The notes under the pieces were generated by a model, which ran no database searches, was not told the origin of the DNA, and worked only from the letters and a program-made list of their open reading frames with translations. The translations under genes were made by a program, and so were the position numbers. From Streptomyces sp. AcH 505 (GTDB lineage: Bacteria > Actinomycetota > Actinomycetes > Streptomycetales > Streptomycetaceae), in contig NZ_JTIY01000001.1 in NCBI RefSeq assembly GCF_000818175.1, forward strand, positions 3,250,290 through 3,284,089: a DNA stretch of 33,800 nucleotides, read 5' to 3'. How positions within the stretch are numbered: the first letter of the stretch is position 1; every line of letters begins with the position of its first letter. Shown in pieces: positions 1 through 6,609 of the stretch.

Positions 1-855
1 CGGCTCGCCGGCCGCCGATATGACCAGATGCGGTCCGGTGCCGGGCAGCGGCGCGGGCTCGTCGGCCCGTACGGTCGTGGCGCGCTGCTGCGGTACGCCG
101 TCGAGGGTGACGAGCGAGAGCAGCTTCAGCTCGCGTTCGGCGCCGAGGAAGCCGGCGACGAACTCGTCCGCCGGGCTCGCCAGCAGTTCGGCGGGTTCGG
201 CGCACTGCACCATGTGGCCGCCGGTGCGGAAGACGGCTATCCGGTCACCGAGCCGTACCGCCTCGTCGATGTCGTGGGTGACGAAGACGATCGTCTTGTG
301 CAGGTCCTTCTGCAGCCGCAGCAGCTCGTCCTGGAGCTGGGTGCGCACCACGGGGTCGACGGCGCCGAACGGCTCGTCCATCAGCAGCACCGGCGGGTCG
401 GCGGCGAGCGCCCTGGCCACGCCGACGCGCTGCTGCTGACCGCCGGAGAGCTGGTGCGGGTAGCGCTTGCCCGAATCGGCCGTGAGACCGACCCGCTCCA
501 GCAGCTCGGCGGCGCGGGCGCGGGACTTCTTGCGGCCCCAGCCCAGCAGCAGCGGCACGGTCGCGATGTTGTCGAGGACCGTGCGGTGCGGGAAGAGCCC
601 CGACTGCTGGATGACGTAGCCGATGCCGCGCCGCAGTTCGGCGGCGTCCTGGCGCAGCACGTCCTTACCGCCGAGCGTGATGGTGCCGGACGTCGGGTCC
701 ACCATTCGGTTGATCATGCGCAGGGTCGTCGTCTTGCCGCAGCCGGAGGAGCCGACCAGCACCGTGACCTCGCCGTCCGGCATGTCCAGGGTGAGGTCGT
801 GAACCGCCGTGGTGCCGCCCGGGAACCGTTTGTTCACCGCGTCGAATTTGATCAT
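1..855 (-). CDS. Betaine/choline-type (QAT family) ABC transporter ATP-binding protein, 3' end cut by window
   Basis: Cytoplasmic ATPase of an importer of the OpuCA/ProV/EgtV kind, which takes up glycine betaine, carnitine, choline or related quaternary amines. The 285 visible residues begin MIKFDAVNKRF. They carry Walker A GSSGCGKTT, a Q-loop in YVIQQSGLFPHRTV (a QAT-family hallmark), signature LSGGQQQRVGVARALAADP, Walker B VLLMDEPFGAVDP and the switch histidine in FVTHDIDEA. The frame stays open to base 1, so the C-terminus (CBS domains in many relatives) and any permease or binding-protein genes lie outside. The ATG at 853-855 is preceded by an AAGGGAC ribosome site. It diverges from the HAL-like gene at 997. 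The QAT assignment is firm; the exact substrate is not shown by the sequence. Confidence 0.9.
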   Translation of the reverse strand, partial: MIKFDAVNKRFPGGTTAVHDLTLDMPDGEVTVLVGSSGCGKTTTLRMINRMVDPTSGTITLGGKDVLRQDAAELRRGIGYVIQQSGLFPHRTVLDNIATVPLLLGWGRKKSRARAAELLERVGLTADSGKRYPHQLSGGQQQRVGVARALAADPPVLLMDEPFGAVDPVVRTQLQDELLRLQKDLHKTIVFVTHDIDEAVRLGDRIAVFRTGGHMVQCAEPAELLASPADEFVAGFLGAERELKLLSLVTLDGVPQQRATTVRADEPAPLPGTGPHLVISAAGEP

Positions 856-890
856 CACTCGTCCCTTGCCGGGTTTGCATATGGTCATGC

Positions 891-920
891 AGAGTTCTGG
901 GTGACTGAATAGATTGTCAA
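891..920 (-). promoter_or_regulatory. Probable promoter of the betaine-type ABC operon
   Basis: On the minus strand a perfect -35 hexamer TTGACA (920-915) is followed after 18 bp by AACTCT (896-891), a fair -10. Transcription would start near 884, about 30 bases before the ATG at 855. An imperfect dyad TGAC-N10-GTCA (902-919) overlaps the promoter and could be an operator, possibly for the RpiR regulator encoded at 2526. Confidence 0.5.
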
Positions 921-977
921 TGCCCCGAGGTAAAAGGCTGATGACGATCGGCCGAAGGGCAAGACGCACTGTCCGCA

Positions 978-994
978 GAAGGAGGTATTCACCT
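978..994 (+). promoter_or_regulatory. Strong ribosome binding site of the HAL-like gene inside a small dyad
   Basis: GAAGGAGGT at 978-986 is an almost complete anti-Shine-Dalgarno match, 10 bases before the ATG at 997. Its 3' part pairs with the following bases in AGGT-ATTC-ACCT (983-994), a short hairpin that could partly mask the site. The stem is only 4 bp, so its effect is uncertain. Confidence 0.5.
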
Positions 995-996
995 AT

Positions 997-2529
997 ATGT
1001 CGTCCCACCTGACGGACACATCGGCCGGTACCGCAGCCGTGGTCGTGCTGGACGGACAGAGCCTCCCGGTCGCCGATGTCGTACGCCTCGCAGAGGGCGC
1101 AGCCCGACCCGTACCCGGCTCCGCCGCCATGAAGCGTGTCGAACGGAGCTGGCATGCCGCACGTGAGCTCGCGGCGTCCGGCCGGGTGTACGGACGCTCC
1201 ACCGGCGTCGGCGCCAACCGCACCGAATCCGTACCCACCGGAGCGGCGGCCGACCACGGACTGCGACTGCTGCGCAGCCACGCCGGCGCCATCGGCGAAC
1301 AGCTGCCCGCCCGCGAGGTCCGCGCGATGCTCGCCGTCCGCGCCAACCAGCTCCTCGCCGGCGGCGCCGGGCTGCGGCCCACCGTCGTCACCGCGCTGTG
1401 CGAGGCCATGGAGAGCGGCGCCTATCCGCTCGTCAACGAATTCGGCTCCGTCGGCACCGGTGACATCGCCGCCCTCGCCCAACTGGGCCTCGCGCTCGTC
1501 GGCGAACACCCCTGGCAGGGCGGCCCCGCCCCGCAGGCCCAGCCCCTCGACAACAACGACGCGCTCGCCCTCATCAGCAGCAACGCCCTGACGCTCGGTC
1601 AGTCCGCCCTCGCGCTCGCCGAGTTGAGCAAGCTGGTCGCCGCCACCGAACTCGTCGCCGCGCTCTCGCTGCTGGCCGTCGACGGCTCGTACGAGGCGTA
1701 CGCGGAGCCCGTGCACGCCGCGCGCCCGCACCCCGGTTCGTACGCCGTCGCCGCGGACATGCGCCGCATCCTCGGCGCCCCCGACCGGCCGGGACCGCCG
1801 CTCGGCCGGATCCAGGACCCGTACGGCTTCCGCTGCGTCCCGCAGATCCACGGCCCGGCGCGCGACGCGGCCGACGCGCTGGAGGACGTGCTGGCCGTCG
1901 AGATCAACGCGGCGGCCGAGAACCCGCTGATCATGGCCGGGACCGAGCGCGACCCGATCCCGGCCGCCTACCACCACGGCGGCTTCTACCTCGCCCAACT
2001 CGCCCTCGCGCTCGACCACTTCAGACTCTCACTGGTGCAGATCGCCCGGCTCTCCACCTCCCGGCTCTCCGCGCTGAACGAACCCGCCTTCACCCGGCTG
2101 CGGCCCTTCCTCGCCGACCCTGAACCGGCCGGGTCCGGCGTGATGATCCTGGAGTACGCGGCCGGCGCGGCCCTCGGCGACCTGCGCGCCTACTCGGCGC
2201 CCGCCTCGCTCGGCCATGCCGTACTGTCCCGGGGCGTGGAGGAGCAGGCCAGCTTCGCCTCGCTGGCCGCGCGGCAGACCCTGCGGGCCACTCACGCGTA
2301 CCGGCTCGTCGTCGGCTGCGAACTCGTCGCCGCCGTACGGGCCCTGCGGATGCGCGACCTGCGCCCCGCCGAATCGCTGCCGGTCGGCAGGGCCTTCGCG
2401 CTGGCCGAAGCCGTACTCGACGACACGCTCGCCGACCGGCCGCTGACCGACGACGTCACCCGCGCCGCGGCGCTGCTCGACCAGTTCCCCCAGCTGACGA
2501 CGGATGAGAAGACCAGGTGGATCGCATGA
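997..2529 (+). CDS. Histidine ammonia-lyase-fold protein lacking the MIO-forming serine
   Basis: A 510-residue member of the HAL/PAL family at usual family length. Conserved pieces are YGRSTGVG (Tyr65), SHAG (94-97), an Asn-bearing SSNAL segment near 194-198, QDPYGFRCVPQIHG (Gln273, Tyr276, Arg279) and GVEEQ (413-417). The cofactor site is abnormal. Classical HAL has G-[A/C/T]-S-G-D, whose Ser is needed to make the MIO electrophile. Here residues 150-156 read GSVGTGD, one residue shorter and without the Ser. The reading frame is continuous there, so this is not a frameshift. A normal MIO-dependent deamination of histidine is therefore unlikely. The family contains ergothionase, a MIO-free enzyme that eliminates trimethylamine from ergothioneine. 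Together with the divergent betaine-type importer, a quaternary-amine lyase is my inference. Annotation pipelines will probably call it hutH, which I think is misleading. Confidence 0.85.
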   Translation: MSSHLTDTSAGTAAVVVLDGQSLPVADVVRLAEGAARPVPGSAAMKRVERSWHAARELAASGRVYGRSTGVGANRTESVPTGAAADHGLRLLRSHAGAIGEQLPAREVRAMLAVRANQLLAGGAGLRPTVVTALCEAMESGAYPLVNEFGSVGTGDIAALAQLGLALVGEHPWQGGPAPQAQPLDNNDALALISSNALTLGQSALALAELSKLVAATELVAALSLLAVDGSYEAYAEPVHAARPHPGSYAVAADMRRILGAPDRPGPPLGRIQDPYGFRCVPQIHGPARDAADALEDVLAVEINAAAENPLIMAGTERDPIPAAYHHGGFYLAQLALALDHFRLSLVQIARLSTSRLSALNEPAFTRLRPFLADPEPAGSGVMILEYAAGAALGDLRAYSAPASLGHAVLSRGVEEQASFASLAARQTLRATHAYRLVVGCELVAAVRALRMRDLRPAESLPVGRAFALAEAVLDDTLADRPLTDDVTRAAALLDQFPQLTTDEKTRWIA

Positions 2530-3365
2530 GCGACAGCTCGGCCGCCCGACTGCAACAGCTCTTCGAGGGCCACCGGCTCACCCCCACCCAGCGGCGCATC
2601 GCGCACAGCATGGTGCGCAGGGCCGCCGAGGTGCCGTTCCTTTCGAGCGTCGAACTGGCCGACCTCGCCGGGGTCAGCCAGCCCTCCGTCACCCGGTTCG
2701 CCGTCGCGCTCGGCTTCGACGGCTATCCCGCGCTCCGCCGCCACCTCCGGGAGGTCGTACCGGCCGGGCCCGCCGCCGACCGGGAGGCCACGTACAACGA
2801 GTACCAGCAGGCCGTGCAGGGCGAGATCGAGAATCTGCGCAGGCTCGCCGAACTGCTCGCCGACCCTGCTTTGGTGGAGCGGGCGGGACGGCTGCTCGCC
2901 GCCTCCGCCGCGCTGCCGGTCCTCGGCCTGCGCGCCGCGTCCTCACAGGCGCGCGGCTTCGCGTACTTCGCCGCCAAGGTCCACCCCGACGTACGGCTGC
3001 TGGACGAGGGCGGCACGATGCTGACCGACCGGATCGACGCCGCCAGACGGGCCGGCGCGAGCGCGCTGCTCTGCTTCGCCCTGCCGCGCCACCCGCGGGA
3101 GGTCGTGGAGGCGCTGGCGTACGCGCGCTCGACGGGGCTGACGGTGATCACCGTCGCCGACTCGGCGTTCGCGCCCGTGGCCGGCCACAGCGATCTGCTG
3201 ATCCCGGCGGCCGTCGGCACCGGCCTCGCCTTCGACACGGCGTGCGCGCCGATGCTGCTGGGGCGGGTGCTGCTGGAGGCGATGTGCGACGACCTGCCGC
3301 AGGCGCAGGCGCGGTTGGAGGAGTTCGACGCGGGGGCGGCGGCGCGCGGACTGTTCGTCGACTGA
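2526..3365 (+). CDS. RpiR/MurR family transcriptional regulator (HTH plus SIS domain)
   Basis: DNA-binding regulator of 279 residues. Residues about 12-75 form the N-terminal RpiR helix-turn-helix (LTPTQRRIAHSMVRRAAEVP, then SSVELADLAGVSQPSVTRFA). Residues about 105-260 form a SIS domain, which in this family usually binds a phosphorylated sugar. The ATG at 2526 overlaps the stop of the HAL-like gene as ATGA, with AGGTGG as ribosome site 5 bases upstream; a GTG at 2517 would add three residues. The coupling implies that it regulates the lyase and perhaps the divergent importer. The effector is unknown; in this context a small amine or imidazole metabolite is as plausible as a sugar phosphate. 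Confidence 0.88.
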   Translation: MSDSSAARLQQLFEGHRLTPTQRRIAHSMVRRAAEVPFLSSVELADLAGVSQPSVTRFAVALGFDGYPALRRHLREVVPAGPAADREATYNEYQQAVQGEIENLRRLAELLADPALVERAGRLLAASAALPVLGLRAASSQARGFAYFAAKVHPDVRLLDEGGTMLTDRIDAARRAGASALLCFALPRHPREVVEALAYARSTGLTVITVADSAFAPVAGHSDLLIPAAVGTGLAFDTACAPMLLGRVLLEAMCDDLPQAQARLEEFDAGAAARGLFVD

Positions 3366-3406
3366 CGCCGCCGCTGACTGATGGCGCCCGCTCGGCTGAT
3401 GCCGCT

Positions 3407-3447
3407 CTCAGAGAATGCTCAGAGAAAGTTCAGAGAGCGCTATTAAT
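3407..3447 (+). promoter_or_regulatory. Three 11-bp direct repeats abutting a -10 box
   Basis: CTCAGAGAATG (3407-3417), CTCAGAGAAAG (3418-3428) and TTCAGAGAGCG (3429-3439) are consecutive 11-bp units sharing TCAGAGA. They are followed at once by TATTAAT (3441-3447), a good -10 in an otherwise GC-rich setting. Repeats spaced one helical turn apart over the -35 region are typical activator sites for SARP or OmpR/PhoP-type winged-helix proteins. The downstream gene starts at 3489. Confidence 0.6.
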
Positions 3448-3488
3448 CTCCCCGCCACGTCGGGACGTCGAGGCGGAGGAGACAGATC

Positions 3489-4070
3489 GTGGGGCGGGCG
3501 GGACGCGGCGGGCAGTCGCTGGTGCGGGTGGCGGTGATCGTACGGGCGGGCGCGGCTCCCCTGTGGTGGCTGGGGGTGGCGGCGGCCGGGCTGGGGCTGC
3601 TGGTCCCGGGTCTGACCGGCCGCAGGGTCGGGGTGTACGCGGGCGCCGCGCTGTTCGTGGTGTGCGCGGGCGCCGTGCTGCTGATCAGACGCGGCAAGTA
3701 CACCGCCTGGGCCGGACGGGCCTCGCGAGCGGGGAAGTTCGACTACCTCCAGGACCGGGCCGTGACCCTGCGGAACTGGCGCAAGGCCCATCGGTGGTGG
3801 CTGGCCGGCGGGTTCGTCGCCGCGCTGGCGAGCGCCCTTGCCGTCCCCGGAGCCGGTGGCGGGATGCTGGCGGGCGCCGGTGTCGGGCTGTGGCTCAAGG
3901 CGGCCTGGCTGGGCCGGCTGGAGCGCCGCGACGACGCGCTGCTGTGGGTACGTACCGACTGGGCCGGGTCGGGGCGCCCGGTCGGCAAGCAGGTCAAGGG
4001 GTACCGGACGACGGGGGTCGGCGCCGGCGACGCCGTGCCCGGTGGGGCACGGCGCCGCGCCGGCCGGTGA
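3489..4070 (+). CDS. Small four-helix membrane protein, function unknown
   Basis: A 193-residue protein starting at GTG 3489, 8 bases after a GGAGGA ribosome site. Hydrophobic segments lie at about residues 23-41, 46-67, 103-119 and 121-141, so it probably spans the membrane four times. A basic and aromatic stretch between helices 2 and 3 (WAGRASRAGKFDYLQDRAV) and a basic C-terminal tail are the other visible features. I do not recognise the family and see no catalytic motif. It stands alone between the RpiR gene and the convergent roadblock operon. Its promoter has a striking set of 11-bp repeats, so expression is probably controlled by a dedicated activator. Confidence 0.7.
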   Translation: MGRAGRGGQSLVRVAVIVRAGAAPLWWLGVAAAGLGLLVPGLTGRRVGVYAGAALFVVCAGAVLLIRRGKYTAWAGRASRAGKFDYLQDRAVTLRNWRKAHRWWLAGGFVAALASALAVPGAGGGMLAGAGVGLWLKAAWLGRLERRDDALLWVRTDWAGSGRPVGKQVKGYRTTGVGAGDAVPGGARRRAGR

Positions 4071-4121
4071 GGCCGTAGCCACCGAGGCCGTGGCTGGTGA
4101 GGCCCTGGCCGTTGGAGCTGT

Positions 4122-4496
4122 TCAGACTTCCAGCTCGTTCTCGATCTTCCCGAGCTGGTGCCGGGCCATCGCCAGGTTCGCCCGGCTCTTGTCCAGCGCC
4201 AGATAGAGGAACAGGCCGTTGTTCCCGCGGCCCTTGAGCAGCCGGATCAGGTGGTACTGGGTGCCGAGGGTGATCAGGATGTCCTCGATCTCCTCCTTGA
4301 GGCCGAGCATCTCCATGGTGCGGACCTTGGCGCGCACCACGTCCGTGTTGCCCGCTGCCGCCACCGTCAGATCCAGGTCCTTGCCGCCGCCGACCGTGCC
4401 GAGCGCCATACCGCTCGTGTAGTCGACGAGGGCGGCCCCCAGGGCGCCGTCGATGGTGGTGGTGGCTTCCTTGAGGGCGGCTTCTGTGTTCGCCAT
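4122..4496 (-). CDS. Roadblock/LC7-like small protein, last gene of the roadblock cluster
   Basis: A 124-residue soluble protein starting MANTEAALKEATTTIDGALG. The pattern AALVDYTSGMALGTVG near the N-terminus, EDILITLGTQYHLIRLL in the middle and LFLYLALDKSRANLAMARHQL near the C-terminus fit a compact roadblock-type alpha/beta fold. All three blocks recur in the protein at 5991-6413, so the two are paralogues. The start at 4496 fits the beginning of the domain; a longer frame reaches 4613 but is proline-rich and out of character. The AAAGG ribosome site is about 13 bases away, rather far. Roadblock proteins usually partner small Ras-like GTPases of the MglA/CvnD type, but none is encoded nearby. 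Confidence 0.75.
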   Translation of the reverse strand: MANTEAALKEATTTIDGALGAALVDYTSGMALGTVGGGKDLDLTVAAAGNTDVVRAKVRTMEMLGLKEEIEDILITLGTQYHLIRLLKGRGNNGLFLYLALDKSRANLAMARHQLGKIENELEV

Positions 4497-4616
4497 GAAT
4501 GTCGCACTGCCTTTCCGTCTGGTGGATGCCCGGGACGGCCGGGCTGTTCGGGTGGGAGCTGACGCGGGGGGTTGGGAGGGCGTGGAGGGTGTCGGTGGGG
4601 CGGGAGGAGTCATGGG

Positions 4617-5009
4617 TCAGGCGTTCTCCAATCGGTCGAGGGCGCCGTCGACCAGCTCGCCGATGCGGGCGCTCGACCTGCGGGCCTCCAGATGGAGCCG
4701 GCCCACATTGATGCGTGGCTCGGCCAGGAGCGTCAGGACCGCCGTCGAGCCCGCCGCGTACGTGGCGACGTAACCCAGCTCGCCACGGACGAGCAGCTCG
4801 CGGAAGCCGCCCTGTCCCGTGGTCTCGGTCAGCCGCTGCGCGACGCCCAGGGCCGCCGCGGTCAGCGCGGCCACGCTCTCGGCCTCGGTGCCGGCCGTCT
4901 CCTGGGCGAGTACGAGGCCGTCGGCGCTCGCCGCGAGTGCGCCGGTGAGCTGGGGGAGCCGGGCCCTCAGCCGTCTCAGTTCGCCGAGTACGTCGGCTTC
5001 CGCGGTCAT
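4617..5009 (-). CDS. Roadblock/LC7 domain protein (CvnB/MglB-like)
   Basis: A 130-residue cytoplasmic protein beginning MTAEADVLGELRRLRARL. It matches the classical roadblock/LC7 pattern: an N-terminal helix, then LTGALAASADGLVLA, a second helix, and the strand pair GELGYVATYAAGSTAVLTLL. In Streptomyces such proteins usually occur in conservons as CvnB next to a sensor kinase, a DUF742 protein and a GTPase. Here the neighbours are two more roadblock-like genes and a PATAN-like gene instead. The ATG at 5009 has a strong GAGAGGAG site 7 bases upstream, so the longer frame from 5135 is rejected. A scaffold or GTPase-regulating role is likely from the family. Confidence 0.82.
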   Translation of the reverse strand: MTAEADVLGELRRLRARLPQLTGALAASADGLVLAQETAGTEAESVAALTAAALGVAQRLTETTGQGGFRELLVRGELGYVATYAAGSTAVLTLLAEPRINVGRLHLEARRSSARIGELVDGALDRLENA

Positions 5010-5071
5010 CAGCTGTCTCCTCTCGGCACGCTGCCGCAGGGTGCGCCTCATGACGGCGTCGCTGCTGTTTC

Positions 5072-5125
5072 GGCGGGGCATGCCGGGTCCTTGGAGCATG
5101 CGGGGTCCTTGGGGCTCGCCGGGTC
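5072..5125 (-). repeat. Three imperfect 18-bp tandem repeats between roadblock-cluster genes
   Basis: Plus-strand units 5072-5089, 5090-5107 and 5108-5125 follow the pattern GGNG...GCNTGCNGGGTC with a few changes. They lie in the 148-bp gap between the PATAN-like gene and the LC7 gene. The period is a multiple of three, but no supported gene covers them. Confidence 0.6.
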
Positions 5126-5157
5126 GGGGGGACACGCCGTGTCATCGGGGCGGGCGG

Positions 5158-5994
5158 TCACAGGCTTGCCTCCAGGGCGTCGCGTAGCCGGCGTAACAGG
5201 GCGATGTCCGGGTCGGCGGAGAGCGTCGCGACCCAGGAGGGAACCGTCCCCGGTGAGGTGGTCACCGGTTCGTCGGGAGTGTCGACCAGACCGGCCGCCG
5301 CCAGCCTGCGTACGTCGAGGAGGGTGTGGAAGGCCGGCCTGCCCAGCGTCCAGGCGATGGCCGCCGGGGTCCGCACCCCGTCGGCCAGCTCCAGCAGGGC
5401 GCGCTGCCTGCGGGTGACCAGCTGTCCGGGGGCGGGGCCGCGCGCCACGACCGGCGCGGTGTCGACGGCCGCGTACGGCCAGACCTGGTCGAGGAGTTCG
5501 CGGCGGCGCAGCGTCTCGCGTTCGACGGCGGCGGCCGCCACGGGCCGTACCGTACCCATCCAGTGCGCGACGCCGTAGCGGAACCTGGTGGGTCCGCTGC
5601 CCGGCGCGAGCGCGAAGAACGCCGCGTCGAAGAGCGCGCCGAGATGGCAGATCTCCAGCTCGCCGCCGCCGATCCGGCCGCTGTCGACGAGATATCTGCC
5701 GACCTCGCGGCGGGCGCCCGCCTGGTCGACCGCCTCTTCCCAGCCCGACCGGGCGAGCCGGCCGCCCGCGGTCAGCAGGACATCGATACCGGGCGCCGCC
5801 GGGCTCTCGGCGTGGACGACGAGTCCGTCGACGAGATAGAGCGTGCCGTGGTCGCGCAGCAGCGCGCCGGTGGCCCGCTCGTCCGCGAGCCGCAGGAGCA
5901 TGGGGGAGACGGTGGAACTTGCCGTGGCCGTCGAGGTGTTCGGCGCGGCAGTGTTCGGGGCTGCGGTGTTCGGGCTTGCGGTGTTCGGGGTCAT
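5158..5994 (-). CDS. PATAN/DUF4388-like signalling protein
   Basis: A 278-residue protein. The first 22 residues are low-complexity NTAxP repeats. The segment from LRLADERATGALLRDHGTLY through LVDGLVVHAESPAAPGIDVL resembles the start of a DUF4388/PATAN domain, a small signalling module in response-regulator and MglA/roadblock pathways. A middle region with EICHLGALFDAAFFAL and a helical, winged-helix-like C-terminus (LVTRRQRALLELADGVRTPA onward) follow. The ATG at 5994 overlaps the stop of the upstream roadblock gene (ATGA), so the two are translationally coupled. The assignment rests on pattern only; I could not run a profile search. It probably links the roadblock proteins to an output or to a partner elsewhere in the genome. 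Confidence 0.65.
   Translation of the reverse strand: MTPNTASPNTAAPNTAAPNTSTATASSTVSPMLLRLADERATGALLRDHGTLYLVDGLVVHAESPAAPGIDVLLTAGGRLARSGWEEAVDQAGARREVGRYLVDSGRIGGGELEICHLGALFDAAFFALAPGSGPTRFRYGVAHWMGTVRPVAAAAVERETLRRRELLDQVWPYAAVDTAPVVARGPAPGQLVTRRQRALLELADGVRTPAAIAWTLGRPAFHTLLDVRRLAAAGLVDTPDEPVTTSPGTVPSWVATLSADPDIALLRRLRDALEASL
5936..5990 (-). repeat. 15-bp tandem repeat encoding NTAxP units
   Basis: On the plus strand GTGTTCGG begins units at 5936, 5951, 5966 and 5981, exactly 15 bases apart. In the PATAN-like protein they encode consecutive five-residue units such as NTASP and NTAAP at the N-terminus, probably a flexible linker that can change in copy number. Confidence 0.75.
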
Positions 5995-6413
5995 CCGAGC
6001 ACCATCCGTTCGGCGAGCTGCTGCAACCGCAGCCTGGCCAGGGCGAGATTGCCCGTGTCCCGGTCGAGCCAGAGGTGCAGGAACACACTGCTGTCGAACG
6101 TCGTCTCGACGAAGCACAGGATGTGGTAGCCCGTGCGGGTCGTGACGATCAGGTCCTCGACCGGCGGTCCCTTGTCGCCGTCGGCCGCCGCGCCCCGGTC
6201 AGGCTGGTGGAGCGAGGGGAGCGGCGCGAACGCGGTGTACTCGGCGGCGGCCCTGGCCAGTTCGGCCGTCTCGGCCGCCGTGGCCTCGTGGTCGCCGTTG
6301 GGGGATTCCCCCACGGTGCCGAGCGCGAGGCCGCTCGTCCAGTCGACGACGGCCGCTCCGCGCGCCCCCGGCAGGCCCATGGCCTCTTCCAGGCATGCGT
6401 CGATTCCGGGCAC
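5991..6413 (-). CDS. Roadblock/LC7-like protein, first gene of the roadblock/PATAN operon
   Basis: A 140-residue protein starting at GTG 6413 (VPGIDACLEEAMG), preceded by GGGAGGGGAG. It shares AAVVDWTSGLALGTVG, EDLIVTTRTGYHIL and VFLHLWLDRDTGNLALARLR with the 124-residue protein at 4122-4496, so both descend from one duplicated gene. Between the shared blocks it has an extra, poorly conserved insert near residues 60-80. Its stop overlaps the ATG of the PATAN-like gene by four bases. It is presumably the first gene of a minus-strand unit running 6413 to 4122. No GTPase or sensor kinase is linked, unlike a conservon. A role in GTPase or polarity signalling is inferred from the fold alone. Confidence 0.72.
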   Translation of the reverse strand: MPGIDACLEEAMGLPGARGAAVVDWTSGLALGTVGESPNGDHEATAAETAELARAAAEYTAFAPLPSLHQPDRGAAADGDKGPPVEDLIVTTRTGYHILCFVETTFDSSVFLHLWLDRDTGNLALARLRLQQLAERMVLG

Positions 6414-6579
6414 GCGGACTCCCCTCCCAAGTCGGTCGCGCAGGCGCACAGTCGTACGGAGCTGTGACCGCGAGATTACGCAACGTTCGCAAGGGGAGAG
6501 GAAGTTGTGGCATTTTCCATCGGAACATGCGCTTAGGAGATAAAGTCCGCCCCGCGCATGTCCCGAGGCCGGGGGTGTT

Positions 6580-6593
6580 CCGGGCGCGCCCGG
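6580..6593 (-). terminator. GC-rich perfect palindrome after the LysA-like gene
   Basis: CCGGGCGCGCCCGG is a perfect 14-bp palindrome, 17 bases downstream of the LysA-like stop on the minus strand. As RNA it could fold and help end transcription before the roadblock operon, but it has no U-tract and almost no loop, so the call is weak. Confidence 0.3.
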
Positions 6594-6609
6594 TCTGTTC
6601 CGGAGGGGG

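Noticed and set aside
28..912. Long plus-strand frame opposite the ABC ATPase
   Set aside because: It mirrors the real gene on the minus strand, which has all ABC motifs; the plus frame has no domain and no ribosome site.
1441..1470. Sequencing error as the cause of the short MIO motif
   Set aside because: Loss of exactly one codon keeps the frame through conserved motifs on both sides, which a single-base error would not.
997..2529. Calling this gene canonical hutH
   Set aside because: The MIO tripeptide serine is missing and the motif is one residue short; the hut cluster at 8082 also shows no link to it by operon structure.
2504..4078. A 524-codon plus-strand frame across the RpiR and membrane protein genes
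   Set aside because: Extremely Arg/Gly-rich shadow translation; both true genes in other frames have good ribosome sites and recognisable features.
5010..5135. N-terminal extension of the LC7 protein to 5135
   Set aside because: The extension is made of repeat DNA, while ATG 5009 has a strong ribosome site and begins the domain.
3994..5145. Long minus frame covering two roadblock genes
   Set aside because: Arginine- and proline-rich product with no domain; it conflicts with the roadblock genes read in the correct frames.
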